From Anadara kagoshimensis (Eukaryota; Mollusca; Bivalvia; Arcoida; Arcidae), in NCBI GenBank assembly GCA_021292105.1, contig CM037867.1:12548183-12612182 (forward strand): a DNA stretch of 64,000 nucleotides, read 5' to 3'. Below, one piece after another: positions 25,166-37,195 of the stretch. The notes beneath the pieces are model-generated. The model was not told the DNA's origin and did no database searches. It worked only from the letters and a program-made list of their open reading frames with translations. The stretch's first letter is position 1; each line of letters begins with the position of its first letter. Position numbers and translations under genes: made by a program.

Positions 25166-26338
25166 GTATCTATTGTGTTTGAACTGAATTATTCATACAG
25201 ATAACTGCATAAGTTTTTGCGTTGAAGCAAACTCAAAAGTACATGTACTCCGGTTTTCGCTACCATCCCTAACCGACAGTCTCGATATATGTAAAAGAAT
25301 CTTGTCTTTGGCGTAAACACTTTGACTCCCCTCTAAAATATATTCCCGTTGTCATTTATCAAAAACTACAAAGGAATTGGTTTATACATGTGTGTAAGAT
25401 ACTGTGGCAATAAATAGAAAAACAACTCACTGCTAGAAACAAAGACAATTATTAAAAAATGGACAAATAAGAGAAAAGCAATTTCTCTTTTGCAGACATT
25501 CTGATTTTTTTTACAGAACCGATTGTGTTTTGCTTTCCAGACTATTGATATAACATATCTTTATTACTACATAAAAGAAACTTAAAGACTTATATTTATT
25601 TCATCAATATCTGAGGAAATCTTGTTAGGATTTACAATCCGAGAAAATCGTGACATGAAACTTGTTTTAAATAATTGCTTTTCTCTGGACGATGTTATTA
25701 TCATCCGACTAAAACACTATCCTTTGTTTGCTTAGGACGACAGAACGGGGGAACTTTTATTGGATTACAAAACTTAATTCTGTGCAGGTCTATTCAATTT
25801 GCTACATATGACAAAACCTATAATGTTCTCATATACCGTATACGTAAACATTGTGTGTGGCTTCCATTAGCGTGTAAAATGCTTATAACGCATGTCCTGA
25901 TACAACTATAAACAATTAGTAGATCAGATACCTCAATTTCCCCAACGGTCATTTAAGATACGACCGTTAAAAGGACTTTAATTAAGCATAATAATACGTA
26001 TTACACAGTTAGTGTATGACTTGATGGATGGTAAATCGCTTTTTGTAAATTCTGGACATATCTGACCACCGTTTATGCTTTATTGTTGTTTATCGGATAA
26101 GAGTTGACACAGGACCCTTTAGTACCTCCCATAGTTTTATGTCTAAAGCTTCTTGTATTTTTAGTATTCTAAAGTACATTGTATATGAAACGGCGTTCGG
26201 CTTACCATGGGTTTAGTTCTAAACACACGCACTTGTTAACTTTTAAACGTATTTGGCTAGTTTAAAAAAAACAACTTTACACACAAGTACTAGTTGAATA
26301 TCATTGAAGCTCGGTGATCTTTTAAAACATTTAAATGC
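25166..26338. other. no recognisable gene
   Basis: AT-rich. Around 26278-26326 a ~48-bp word set (acacacaagtact-gttgaatat, gaagctcggtgatctttt) is shared with 35356-35403, so a small dispersed repeat lies directly left of the TTAA element. Nothing else supported. Confidence 0.45.
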
Positions 26339-28469
26339 TTAAAGTGTAAGTTAAACGATTTTCGATAATTTGAGTATAAATAATAAATGCCGTAATTAAA
26401 ACAATGTCGAAAACCCCATGATCGTACATGGTCTCCTTTTCGAGATATGTGGTGAAACCTCCATTTTGCACCTGGAAAAATTTGTAATCAAGCCTGTACA
26501 GGCAACTTCCGGTTTTCGACGATCACACTTGTGACGTCATCAATAAGTACATGTAGCGCGAAAGTGCGCGTGATGCACTAACAACTGTCTGGGTTGCAAC
26601 GACTGAAAGGTGCGCTTCAGCTCTCCATCAACGGCGGAATTTACGGGAATACAAAATACTGACAGACTTCAAGGTGTAAACATGACAGAACATTCAGTAA
26701 ATTTTACGAGCCATACGAAACTGTGAGGTGGAAAATGTATCAGATTCATCAGAAGAAACTGTCTGACAGGGTTAATGCTGTACATGGTAGTGTATATTGT
26801 AATTTTTACGAACTATTTTCTCATTTTTTACAGCAGATCTACAGTGTATTGTCATTTTTTTTATTTCCTTGCGTTTGAGGTCAATGTTTAATGAAAGTAG
26901 GTGTCTATGTGTCACAACCACACCACATGCACGTTTTAGTACAGGCTACCGGTTCCACATACCACAATCATGACAATGACCAGCTGACAATCCTATTATT
27001 TTGCCTTATACGGGTACAAATTCCAATGCATTCTGGGGTTTTAGGTTTACATTTGCATAGGTTGTTATAACCACTATCTTGGCACTGCTTGTTAAAATAT
27101 AATATAGTGTGATATGAAGTTACTGGTTGGCTACTTGCCTTAGGTTTGAACCCCATAATCCTTACTTTCACAACTTGAGCTGATCAGCTAGTGTCAGTTT
27201 CAACATGTCAAAACATCATTTCTTAATAATAATAAAAATAATAATAATTATAAATCTGTTAAAGTCTAGTTTTAAAACATCACCACTCAGGATTATATTT
27301 ATTGTAAATTGAAAAAAATGTATTTGATTATTCTTTTCTGTTACATGGGTATCTAAGGAAGACATTCAACATATCCATCATTAATCAGTTTGTGCTGTTT
27401 AATAGGTATACAGTGGGGAGGATGTACAATTTTGTATCAGGCAGATGAATTGAAATATCCATAATCTGTGAATACCCAACCTCATGTGTGTATGCAAATC
27501 ACTTGTTTTAATCCTGACTGGATAATAGCTGTTATCCAATTTGTGGTCAAGACAGTCTAATGACCATCTTGTTCTCTGGTAAATATGACATTGTCCAACT
27601 TTCTTTCCAGAAAAACTTATTACACATGTATATGGTTAATCTGCTGTTGTGTCTATCTGTTTTACCCTACCATACACTCTTGATAGCATGTCCTACCCCA
27701 GGTACCAATTATGTGTCTAATTATGTTGGGTTAGATTTAAATGTAAAAAAATGTTTTCAAACAATCAAAATTCATTGCACTTTAAATAACTTGGTATACA
27801 TAATTATGATATAGCAGAAATTAATGGTTAATTATTTCATTGTTTTCAATGAAGCCTCTTTTAATACTTAAAATATTTCTCTTTTCAGATAAAACAAATT
27901 GCATATAAAAAGATAATGAAGGCTTAACAAATACAGTATAGCAGTCACATGATGGAATTTACATTGATCTGTCATGATAACAGTGGGGTTCAAAATTGAC
28001 AAGATTTTGACAGTCCTTGTAATTAATGTTATTGTTTATTTAACTACTTCAGTAGATTTGGGACATATCCTCAGGTGAGTGTTAATTAAGGCATATGTGA
28101 CATATAAATAAGGGGTTCAAGATTTCAAACATATTTTTTTAATTAAAGGTCCAGGACCTTTTGCCTTTTTTCATGGGTTCAACATAATTTTTTGAAAGAC
28201 AAATATCACTGAAAGTTCCATGTGCAATTGAATTAACATTTGAAAATATGTAATCATTTGAAAAAAGTAGTATTTTCTTGTTAAGAGAAAAATTTTGGGT
28301 CCATCAGACTTTTCAGTTTTAACTTTTAACTTTTCAAGGGTCCCAACACCCAATATATCCCAGACCAAGACAATTTTGAACCTCTGTATATTCATAGGTC
28401 TCACAGGCCAAATATGGCCAAGTTCTATTTTTCATTATATTCAATAATTCAGAGTTGTATATTTATACT

Positions 28470-28720
28470 CAGTGCAAACAAAGTTGGGGCCCACTAGGGT
28501 ATATGGGAATCACCCTGTCCATCTGTCCAAATATAATGTACACTCCATATCTTCTATGTCTATGGATCAATTTTAATGAAACTTGCAACAAATGAAAACA
28601 ACATGAGACAATGTGTTGCATACCAAATTAAGGTGAATATAACAAGGAATAAATCTTACAAATGACAACTAGCAAGATGGGGGGGGGGGTGGGGCTGTCT
28701 AAAGAGCTGCTCTAGTTATG
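28470..28720 (+). repeat. D2 dispersed repeat, copy 2
   Basis: Same word order as 17600-17830, ending agagctgctctagtta. It carries an 11-G run at 28679-28689 that the first copy lacks. It lies inside the TTAA element. Confidence 0.5.
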
Positions 28721-29342
28721 TGAAGTAAGTGCGATTATTATCTTACATTCATGACAAATTCTTGTTTATTTTGGCTATTGTGTGATTTGTATGATCAAAT
28801 TCAATAGAAAATACAGTGTATTCATTTATATTTTGATAGGTACACATTCATTGCAATACAGATTCAACCTGATATTGATAGAGAATTCAAAATTCAGAGA
28901 GGAAGGGAAATATCCGAGACAAGTTTAAAGGAAAAGAAACTATGTATAATATTTCATTTTGTACTAGTCAATATGCATTTAATTATTTAAATTTTTTGTA
29001 GTGGTTTAATTACGTCAATATACACAGCTTAGCATTTAAAGATGACATACTGGACATGAGACAGCTGAACATCAAGTGCTAGGTCTAGATTCTCAACTAC
29101 AGTTTTGCAACCACTTGACCAGATTGTTCAATAACTTTACCAAAATGCAAAAAAGATAAATTATATGTTAGCACAAATTTGTCTAATTGAAGAGTAGCAA
29201 GATATTTTCATTACATGAATTTGTTTATGTATCATACATGTATTAAAATTATTTTTGAGAAATAGTTTGTTTTTACTACCAGTACTCAAGAGTTTTTTAT
29301 AGATCTTACTCAAAAACTATCTGATAGAAATTAATTTGGAAT

Positions 29343-29362
29343 GGGGGGGGGGGGGGGGGGGG
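29343..29362 (+). repeat. poly-G run, 20 G
   Basis: Twenty consecutive G bases in AT-rich sequence. Such runs are unstable in replication and sequencing, so the length may be inexact. Confidence 0.9.
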
Positions 29363-29799
29363 TTAATCAGATTTTATGGCACGGGTTCACTGCCACAAGT
29401 ACATGTAACAGGTACCCACAATATTGGTACTGGCTAACTTCATCTACACAGCTATCCATAAATAAATATAGATTTTTATAGTCAAATTCCATCCATATTA
29501 CCAATATATCAGAGGTTTTGCAGTATTTTGAAATGGTAATAATGATCTAAATTTTCATGTCATTTTTTTAAAACCAGTTTTCATGGAATTTATTTTTAAT
29601 TTGAGAAAAAATATAAAAATCTGTGAAAAATATATTTTCCAAGTTAAAAACAATATTTTACCTAAAACAACACCCAGATTTACAAACATATTTTGATAAT
29701 GTAATTTTGTGGAGATTTTCTGCCTATAATGAAATGACCAGTTTGAAATGTGTATAAATTTATGGATAGCAGTGTATATGTAGACCTATTTCAAGGGGG

Positions 29800-30190
29800 T
29801 TGGTGGCAGATTGGTCTCTATTACACCTTTTAATTTCAAGGCTTGAATCCCACTTGGGACTGATCCTAGTGTAAAAAATTTTGTCAATCTGTCTGTTTAT
29901 GTCAGTGGTTATCTCTAGACACTCCAGATTCCTCTACATTTTGAAATCATCACCATGATATAAGTAAAATGATTTTGATTGGGTGTACTCCAACACATAT
30001 ATTTAGGAAGATGCCACTTGGAACTTATCCTAGTGTGAAAAATTGTCAATCTGTTTGTTAATGTCAGTGGTTTTCTCCAGACAGTCCAGATTCCTCCAAC
30101 ATTCCAGAGATGTCCACCTTGATATAAGTAAAATAATTTTGGTTGGATGTAAACTTTACTCCAACACTTATATTTAGAAAGAGGTATCTA
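29800..30190 (+). mobile_element. S1 tRNA-derived SINE with duplicated body
   Basis: The head has an A-box-like tggcagattggtctc and a B-box-like aggcttgaatccc, about 40 bp apart, as in tRNA-derived SINEs. The body (atcctagtgtaaaaaatttt, gtcaatctgt, tgtcagtggttat, ccagattcctc, gatataagtaaaat) occurs twice in tandem, from 29863 and from 30025, with a period near 160 bp. The same head-body order recurs at 32625-32790 (minus) and 46650-46790. Confidence 0.65.
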
Positions 30191-30300
30191 TGGCCTGACT
30201 TTGATATGTACAAAATGATTCCATAGAAGCTTGGCTCTGTGCATGTAGGTACTTAGTGCAAGCATATATAAGAGTGGCTTTAATTGATAGCTAACAACAT

Positions 30301-30495
30301 TTGTATAGGTTGCTGCCATATTACCACATTATCTTTGCACTGAAGCCAGTTACCACTCAGTCCATTATACCTAAACTAACACAACCAGTAGGAGTCTATG
30401 ACTTCCAGATGCAGTCAACTGAATTTCTCAAAGCTGCAGGAGCAGGCACACAGGAAAGTTGCAGTTTCCTTTTTCTGTGGATAATTCAATGTTGA
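30301..30495 (+). other. 64-codon ORF inside the TTAA element, not recognised
   Basis: Reading starts at a TTG rather than an ATG, and no domain is recognised. Slightly less AT-rich than its surroundings, so it could be a decayed exon, but this is not supported by splice signals. Confidence 0.12.
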
Positions 30496-30789
30496 CTAAA
30501 TAAATAAGATGTTCTTATATTTTACATCATGAGAGGCAGACAGTATAACATCTGACCATTTCCATATTGCTGGTGCATTGACATGTGTGCTGATTCAAAG
30601 CAAACCAGAAACACATGAATTTCACACAACATGAACTTGTGCTTCCATCAACAAGAAAAAGTTTCTGGTGTGATGTAGCTTGCATTCAACCATCCCCTTG
30701 CACCTTCTAGTTATGATGTAAGCCATTTTGTAACCAGTACTTACATTTGTGACCCTACCCCCTCTCCATACTGAAAAGCAAGTGTGGTT

Positions 30790-30868
30790 GACCGAACCCA
30801 GTAGTTACGACGTAGTATATCCCGCAAGTATTGTTGGGAAGGTCTTGGGTTCGAGTCTCGGTTTGGTC
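30790..30868 (+). tRNA. tRNA-like sequence (degenerate, probably SINE- or pseudo-tRNA)
   Basis: The 79-nt segment has seven pairable end bases (GACCGAA with TTTGGTC, one G-T pair) and a good B box (gggttcgagtctc). The D arm lacks the usual GG, and no normal 5-bp anticodon stem with a 7-base loop forms, so it is unlikely to be a working tRNA. The minus strand reads RDSNPRPS, a string often produced by translation through tRNA-derived repeats. Confidence 0.35.
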
Positions 30869-31499
30869 GCTGTATTTTTCTTTCCCTATTGCATTTTGAG
30901 GCTCGCCCAACCCTGGTCTTGGAAGTGACCGACAAACAGATAGCTATATCGCAACATACACGTTATACGGCAACGATTGTTTTGTTAGCAAAGGATTTAA
31001 GGATTATTAGGTCAGTCGTGATTAAATTCTGCTATGAACTCAACATCAACAACAGGGAGGAGGGGTCATGTGCATGTGTTATGGAACGGTTGCGGCTGTT
31101 TACAGGCTAATTTAACCACCAAACCTCATCATAATGCATTAACAGATCACTTGCGATTTATTCGTCTTCTTCTTACTAAACCTATGTAAAGTTGTCCTCA
31201 GTGGAGATCCTTTAATGCGGTTTGACTGAACATTTTTAAGTTTCGGCGGGCGCCATACTTGTTTATGTTGTAAACAAGTGGGTGCTTATGCGCATGTCTG
31301 CAAACATTGGCTGTCACACTTGTGACGTCACGAGTCATCAGAGAGAAATTCAAGTTTCCATTCAGGTGTGCAAAAGGGGTTATTTCAAAATTTCTCCGTA
31401 ATTAGTGATTCGATTTTTGAAAGAAATACGGCGTTCGTCTCACGGAAAGGAGTTTATTAAAATATGTTAATATCGTTTTTCATTGTACTTACACTTTAA

Positions 31500-32624
31500 G
31501 TGTTATAAGATAAAAACTACTGAACGATGAATTCTTGTATAACTTTTCAACATACTAATTGCCTTACGAGTTAAAATCAGTGACGTACTTTATCCCTGCT
31601 AGGGACGGGACTCGGCTTCAAAAGGAGTGAAGAGGAGAAATGATGCTTAACAACACCAGTCAAGATTCTTTTACTTAGCTCTGTTTACATGGTTTAGGTG
31701 GAGTAAAATCGGAGTGCACAATAAAAAAAACCCAGATAAACTTACTTTGTTACACTTAGATCTGTCACAGCGGGTTTCTACGACATGAGTACACGAATAA
31801 GACCACTCGCCACAAAAGCAACGGCTTTGTGCATGTGTCATTAAATTTAAACATAAAAATCCTCATGTATTTACCTTTATTTATACCCAAGATGTTTCAT
31901 ATTTGTAACATAGGTTATATTACCTAGATTTAAGTTTTAAGTTTTAAACGTGTTGATAGTTGTAATGTGAATGTATGTTTCAAGTTTCTCTTTAATTTCG
32001 TATCATTTACAGTCTTCAGTGCCAAAAGTCGTGACTAACATCAAGAAGATTGACGACACAAACGACCAAATAACTTCTATGTCTCGGTGTCTCGGGAAGT
32101 TGAGATAAGGCAAAAAGTGTATCTATGCAATTAAAATCCTAAAACAATTCACTTATACTACAACGAATCGAAATAGTTTTTAAAAACGCACGTCATTCTT
32201 AAAGTTCATAAAATAATATTTTATCAAGCTAAGACTTGGCGAGCAAGTGACTTGCGTCAGAGATGAAGCAGCTTTCAACTGCCAAATTAAAGTAATAGTC
32301 TAGATGTTTTATTGGCTTACGAAGGGATTTATTGTATATGATCAGTCATGTCAATCATGTATAATTTTAGTCCATAAGAAGATTTTACAACCATCGGATT
32401 TGTAATTGTTATGAAGCGGTAAATGTTACGGGTCATCTCGATTTTAATCATTGCCTTCGGCGCTGAAGAAGTTCAGTTTTGCCGTTTTCAACTAGAATTA
32501 TACTTTTTTCTCAATAGGTTGCCCATCTTGTACAAATATCGTTCTAGAGAAATTTCGATTGGATTGGTTTACATTCAGAGTATCTAAGGCCCTTGTCATT
32601 GATTTCATTTTGTTCAGATATTTG
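31500..32624. other. no recognisable gene
   Basis: AT-rich. The word set cgagcaagtgacttgcgtcagag (32240) is weakly echoed at 32995 (gagcgagtgccctgcgtcag), followed in both by ttattggctt; possibly an old duplication about 760 bp apart. Confidence 0.4.
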
Positions 32625-32790
32625 ATGGTGGAGGAAACCTGTATTCTCGAAGAAAACCACCGACTTTTGGCAAGCGATCTGACAATTTTCTCACACTAGG
32701 ATGTAACAGAGTGACATTCGAACCTGTGCGATAATGGGCGATTTGGCTCGTTATTGCATGCTTTACACCACCTGGCCATTGAAACCCCTA
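32625..32790 (-). mobile_element. S1 tRNA-derived SINE (minus)
   Basis: On the minus strand: A-box-like tggccaggtggtgtaa, B-box aggttcgaatgtc, then the S1 body catcctagtgtgagaaaat, tgtcagat, gtcggtggttttctt, cagg-tttcctccacc. Single body unit, unlike the copy at 29800. Confidence 0.65.
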
Positions 32791-34529
32791 GTTAATTATT
32801 GAATATACTTTGAATGCTAATTTTGCTGACAATCGCCTAGACATCTGCGCTTTATCCGTCAGTTGCTTAATTTACGTAATTTTTCTTTTTTTAGCACAAT
32901 TTAAATTTTTAATAATTCTTAAGCTGTTTGTAATTTTCGGATTATATTTGTTATATCCAACTTACCTTAATCTGTAGTTCTGTCTTCTAGCTTGTGAGTG
33001 AGCGAGTGCCCTGCGTCAGAGAATTAGTAACCCAATGCTTAAAATCATCTTATAAATATCAGTTAAGCCGTATTTATTGGCTTGCTGAAAGAATGAAATC
33101 TGATGTATGTTTCACAAGATTGTCTGTCAATCAAGGTTTACTCTTGCAATGAAGCTATTACAAAAACGGGTGAAAAGAGTTATTAACTTAGAAGGGTGAC
33201 ATTGTAAAGCGGTAATAGACCATATATATAGTAGAAATAACCAGGGAGATGTAAGACAATTTATTGTTAGGTGTGAATTATTGGTTAATTGTCTTTTAGC
33301 ACAACATTAATCCACATGATAGGCCCGTGATAATATGTGAGAATGGGGCTTATTGATTCTGGACCGTAATCACACTGTGTTGTCTGTCCTTCTTGGTGAT
33401 TTTTCGTGTCTAATTATAAACCTATATTGTTTAATCAAATCTCACTGTTTACAGAGGCATCTAATTCATTGATTTGACTGGCGTGTTCTGAATCACTCTG
33501 ATTATTGTTTAATTAATTTACATCATGAAGGTCATCTTTTTTACGTTTATTTAGAACAGGGAACGTAATTTTTATTTCGTTGTTAGTAGGGAATTACAAG
33601 TAATGAATTGGAGAAAACATACTTGTATCTGCCAATGAAAATTGTATTAGTACACTCCCTGAAGTAAAAGAAAACACCCAAAAAACACAAATATATGTTT
33701 CTGATCATTTTAGTTTAGTTCAATTATCTTGCTATTCATATTTTAAATTTCATGATTCTTCTACTTCTTTTTTTTTCAATTACAGCAACCAATCAAAATT
33801 TGAATACAAGATGTTGACATGCGTAGACGTATGTAAAGAATAAATTTGCAGAAAATAAGTGAAAAAACTGGTGGTGATTAAAAATATTTACAAGTGCGTA
33901 AAATGAGATTTAGAAGAGATGTGAGAACAACAATATCAGTTGTTCTCGGAAAGAGTCAACAATTGTATTGAAGAATAAGGCAGATGAATGAGAGTGTGGA
34001 CGGAATTTTACAAATGCTTCATTTAAAATTAATAAAATATGATCAAGCCAGGTTGAAAATGATAAAAAACATGACCACAAATTTTCGCAAACCGACTGAA
34101 AAGTTACTGGCTAGGATCTAAATAGACACCGAAAGAACTGTGGTCCGAAACCTGGTGCTTTAGACAAAAAGACCTCTAGCCTCAGTAAGCGTAACAATAT
34201 TCACTTTACCAAAACCCAATTTTAGAGGTTAAGCCACATTTTACAAAACTGAAGACAATTTTTCTAGTGCCATCATAGTGTTTAAACATGTATGTCATTC
34301 GCGTTTTAAAACCTTACTTCATAACGTCTACATACTCTATAAAAGTTACCCTTTCACTACAAAATGAAAATTATCTATGTACATCATCTCCACCTTTTGA
34401 TCTTTATAAGGCAATATTGATAACAGCTAATGTGGAAGACATCACAAATTTATGACAAAGTAAAGTACTGCCTAACACCTGTGAACCTTCACCATGCGAC
34501 CATGCATGCAAGAGTACACCAGGAAAACA
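32791..34529. other. no recognisable gene
   Basis: AT-rich; short ORFs only. Nothing supported. Confidence 0.4.
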
Positions 34530-34640
34530 ACGATGACAGAGCGACTTAACATCTAGGCTCGAATCCCATTCAGATAGATCTCAATTATTTGGCTTATCGG
34601 ACGGCATAGCTTTTAAAAAGAAATCCAGTTTCCTCCACCG
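34530..34640 (+). mobile_element. decayed S1-like SINE fragment
   Basis: B-box-like taggctcgaatcccattc followed 70 bp later by the S1 word gtttcctccacc. The middle is poorly conserved. Confidence 0.4.
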
Positions 34641-34945
34641 TTTCGGTAGCTCAGTTGGTAGAATGTCCGCTCAAAAAGTGGGAGGTCGTGGCGTGAGTCT
34701 TGAAAGTAGTTAGTGACTGTGGTTTCGCACTCTGCAGTACAAATAACAGTCACGGTTCTTTCGGACGAGAACTTAAAATAAACGATCCCCGTGTCACGGT
34801 ATGCTTGACACGATAAGGAACCCTGCTGTATAATGCATTAAGCGCAACACACAGGCAACATTTCTGCACATTCGACGCCTATAGCTTGCAACGTCTCGAT
34901 ATAGGTGAAATATTCTTGACTGGAACGTTAAACGCCATTACTCCA
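34641..34945 (+). mobile_element. S2 tRNA-derived SINE
   Basis: The head matches a tRNA well at the A box (ggtagctcagttggtagaa, 34646-34664) and less well at the B box (ggcgtgagtc, 34690-34699). A long non-tRNA body follows (gtttcgcactctgcagta, ataaacgatccccgtgtcac, ggaaccctgctgta, gcaacgtctcgata), ending tggaacgttaaacgcc. About 300 bp; its layout (tRNA head, conserved body, short tail) is that of a typical SINE. No second copy seen in the window. Confidence 0.65.
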
Positions 34946-34982
34946 CTGACCTCAGCCGTTTTAGAACTGCTCAACTGTATTT

Positions 34983-35245
34983 TCTGTGGCACATAAAGCT
35001 ACATTACTCCACTCTATTTACGAGCTTATATTCAAATCAAATAAAAACAACACAAATATCCTTAATAACTGAAACAATTAAAAAAATGAAAGTAAACACA
35101 TTATATGAAGCATAAAACCACATTACTTCACTTTATTACAACTTTCACACCTTTTCTATATGGCATAGCCTACAAAGAAAAAACGTCAATATTCCATGCA
35201 ATAACTATTATTAGTATGAAAATTGAAAGTAAACACATAGATAAT
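34983..35245. repeat. two diverged ~125-bp direct repeats
   Basis: cataaagctacattactccactctatt (34992) and cataaaaccacattacttcactttatt (35111) begin two units that both finish with gaaagtaaacacat-a. Directly downstream of S2, so they may derive from its tail. Confidence 0.5.
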
Positions 35246-35621
35246 ATGGATTAATAAAGCTATCAATAGAAATAAATATGATATACACAGCAATCAAAAT
35301 GCAATCAACATGGCTAAGATTCGGTATTCCTTAAGGAGATGGAAACAGATTGAAATTACACACAAGTACTGTTTGAATATAATAGAAGCCGAGTGATCTT
35401 TGAATCCGTCTTAACCCTGTTTTCTAAAATAAACCTTGGACAAACATTTCAAAAGGATTTACCACGAAAACTAATTTCATTTTATAAATATTTGATCTCA
35501 ATATTATATGAATATATTCAACATGCTGTTTTTTCTAATCTCTGCGTTATTATCTAAACAAATATAAAGATTGCACTGTAGTTCACTAGGACTCGGATGT
35601 ATTTTCATAATAAGAGTACAG

Positions 35622-36045
35622 TACAGACCTGTCGAAAGTTTAACACTGAACTAACGAAAATAAGTCGAAGCTAAGACTTCGAACGACCGATAGTGTTAGG
35701 GGCATGCGGATAACATAGTTCATATGCAGATGATTTGAAGAAGCTCGGTAGAGCGCGGTACATAAAAAAAAAAACAAAAACAAACAACGTGGTCTTCGTT
35801 TTTTGTTTTTGTATCGGAAGTCAACAAACAACTCACAACTACAAAAAAGGAAACGGATAGGTACATATATCCGGAATTATGAGTAATGACAAAAATAACC
35901 AACAAAATACAAATAGGAAATGGATGCGAATAGATAAACCGGAATATACATGTACATAATAACAAAATTACTGATCCTACATAACCCATACATATAACAA
36001 TAGTTCAAATCTAAACAAGCTGTCGAGAGATAACTGCAGTCCACA
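35622..36045. mobile_element. M1 element fragment
   Basis: Begins with the M1 terminus cagacctgtcgaaagtttaac, then actgaactaacgaaaa, agtcgaagct. A matching right end is not clear; agctgtcgagagataactg at about 36020 may be an internal M1 word. Internal sequence holds only chance ORFs. Confidence 0.45.
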
Positions 36046-37193
36046 AACTAATATTATATAGTCAAGGAGGGACCAACGTGTGGTTTTGATTTAGCACCGA
36101 GTCGTTATAGTCTAGTCAATCTATGAAAAAATAGAATCAAACCTCAAAGTAATTGCAACAGAAAATATTTTTGTGTGATTTTTTTCAGAAATGGTGTTTT
36201 TATTCACCATAAAAAATCTACCAATTTTAATCCAGTGAAATTAGGGTTTTTTGCCAATTAAAGTTACCAATTGCAATTTCTATAGAAAAGGGAGATAACT
36301 CTGTATTGTGATCCTAAATTTTACACAGAAATTTTCAAAAACTTCAAGTATTTTCTGCTACTATATGAAGAACAGCATAGAAATCAGATAAAAATTTATA
36401 CATAGACTTAAAGCAAATCATTCAAGACAATTTAGAAGTACTCTTGAAAATAAATTATTTTGTTGGAAGACTTTATGCCAAACGCTGAATAAGGACATGT
36501 TGAAGGGATAAAAAAAAGATTCAGTAACCTCAGATATATTTTATTATGCACAGCATTTCTTTGCGTATTCTGCCATTAATTCTTCATTACTCAAAATATT
36601 AGATTATGACAGACCAAAAATAAAATGCAACTGACTTAAAATGGGATGATGATTTAACTTTAAATAAACTGAGAAATGTTAAATGCATATATGAAAACAA
36701 TTACAATTGGTTAAATGCGGGGTCTTTGCTTTATATTTTGCTGAAATAGCAAAAAAATAATATGATAATAGGACTAAAACTCCACCTGTTTTACAAAAGT
36801 TATCTACCTTGTCTATAAAAATCCCCATAAGAAATTAAAAATCCTCAGAAATTGTTTTATCTTTATCAGATTTTAGTAGACTTTTTTACTATAACCATTT
36901 CACGTATATTAGTATCAAAAATAATTTCTGTAGCAATTAGTTTGAGGTCAAACCGTTAGTTGATTTGCCTATTAGCGTTTTTACTTTTAACAGGGCTGTA
37001 CTTCATTTCCATTAAAAGAATTTATAAGTTGATAAAAATGAATAAAAACGAAAATATAAAAAATAATCCGTGTTGAGACATTTTAACGGCTGTAATGCTT
37101 GTTGTCTATATTAGTGTTAGCATTGCACTTGTTAGGAATTCAATTTAATGACATTCTTGAAAACATGATAACTTGTTCACGATTTAAACAAAT
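36046..37193. other. no recognisable feature
   Basis: AT-rich; nothing supported. Confidence 0.45.
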
Positions 37194-37195
37194 TA

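Larger units (their letters stand above)
26343..31495. mobile_element. 5.15-kb TTAA-flanked DNA transposon, non-autonomous
   Basis: Ends AGTGTAAGT...ACTTACACT are perfect 9-bp inverted repeats, each next to TTAA (26339-26342 and 31496-31499). Inverted similarity goes on inside: TTTTGCACCTG starts 121 bp from the left end, and TTTTGCACACCTG (reverse complement) starts 120 bp from the right end. A GCCGTA word occurs near 46 and 62 bp, and TGACGTCA near 190 and 170 bp. So the terminal inverted repeats are probably about 190 bp but diverged. TTAA target sites are typical of piggyBac and Kolobok elements. No transposase-sized ORF is present. The interior holds a D2 repeat, poly-G runs, a SINE and a tRNA-like segment. 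Confidence 0.65.
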
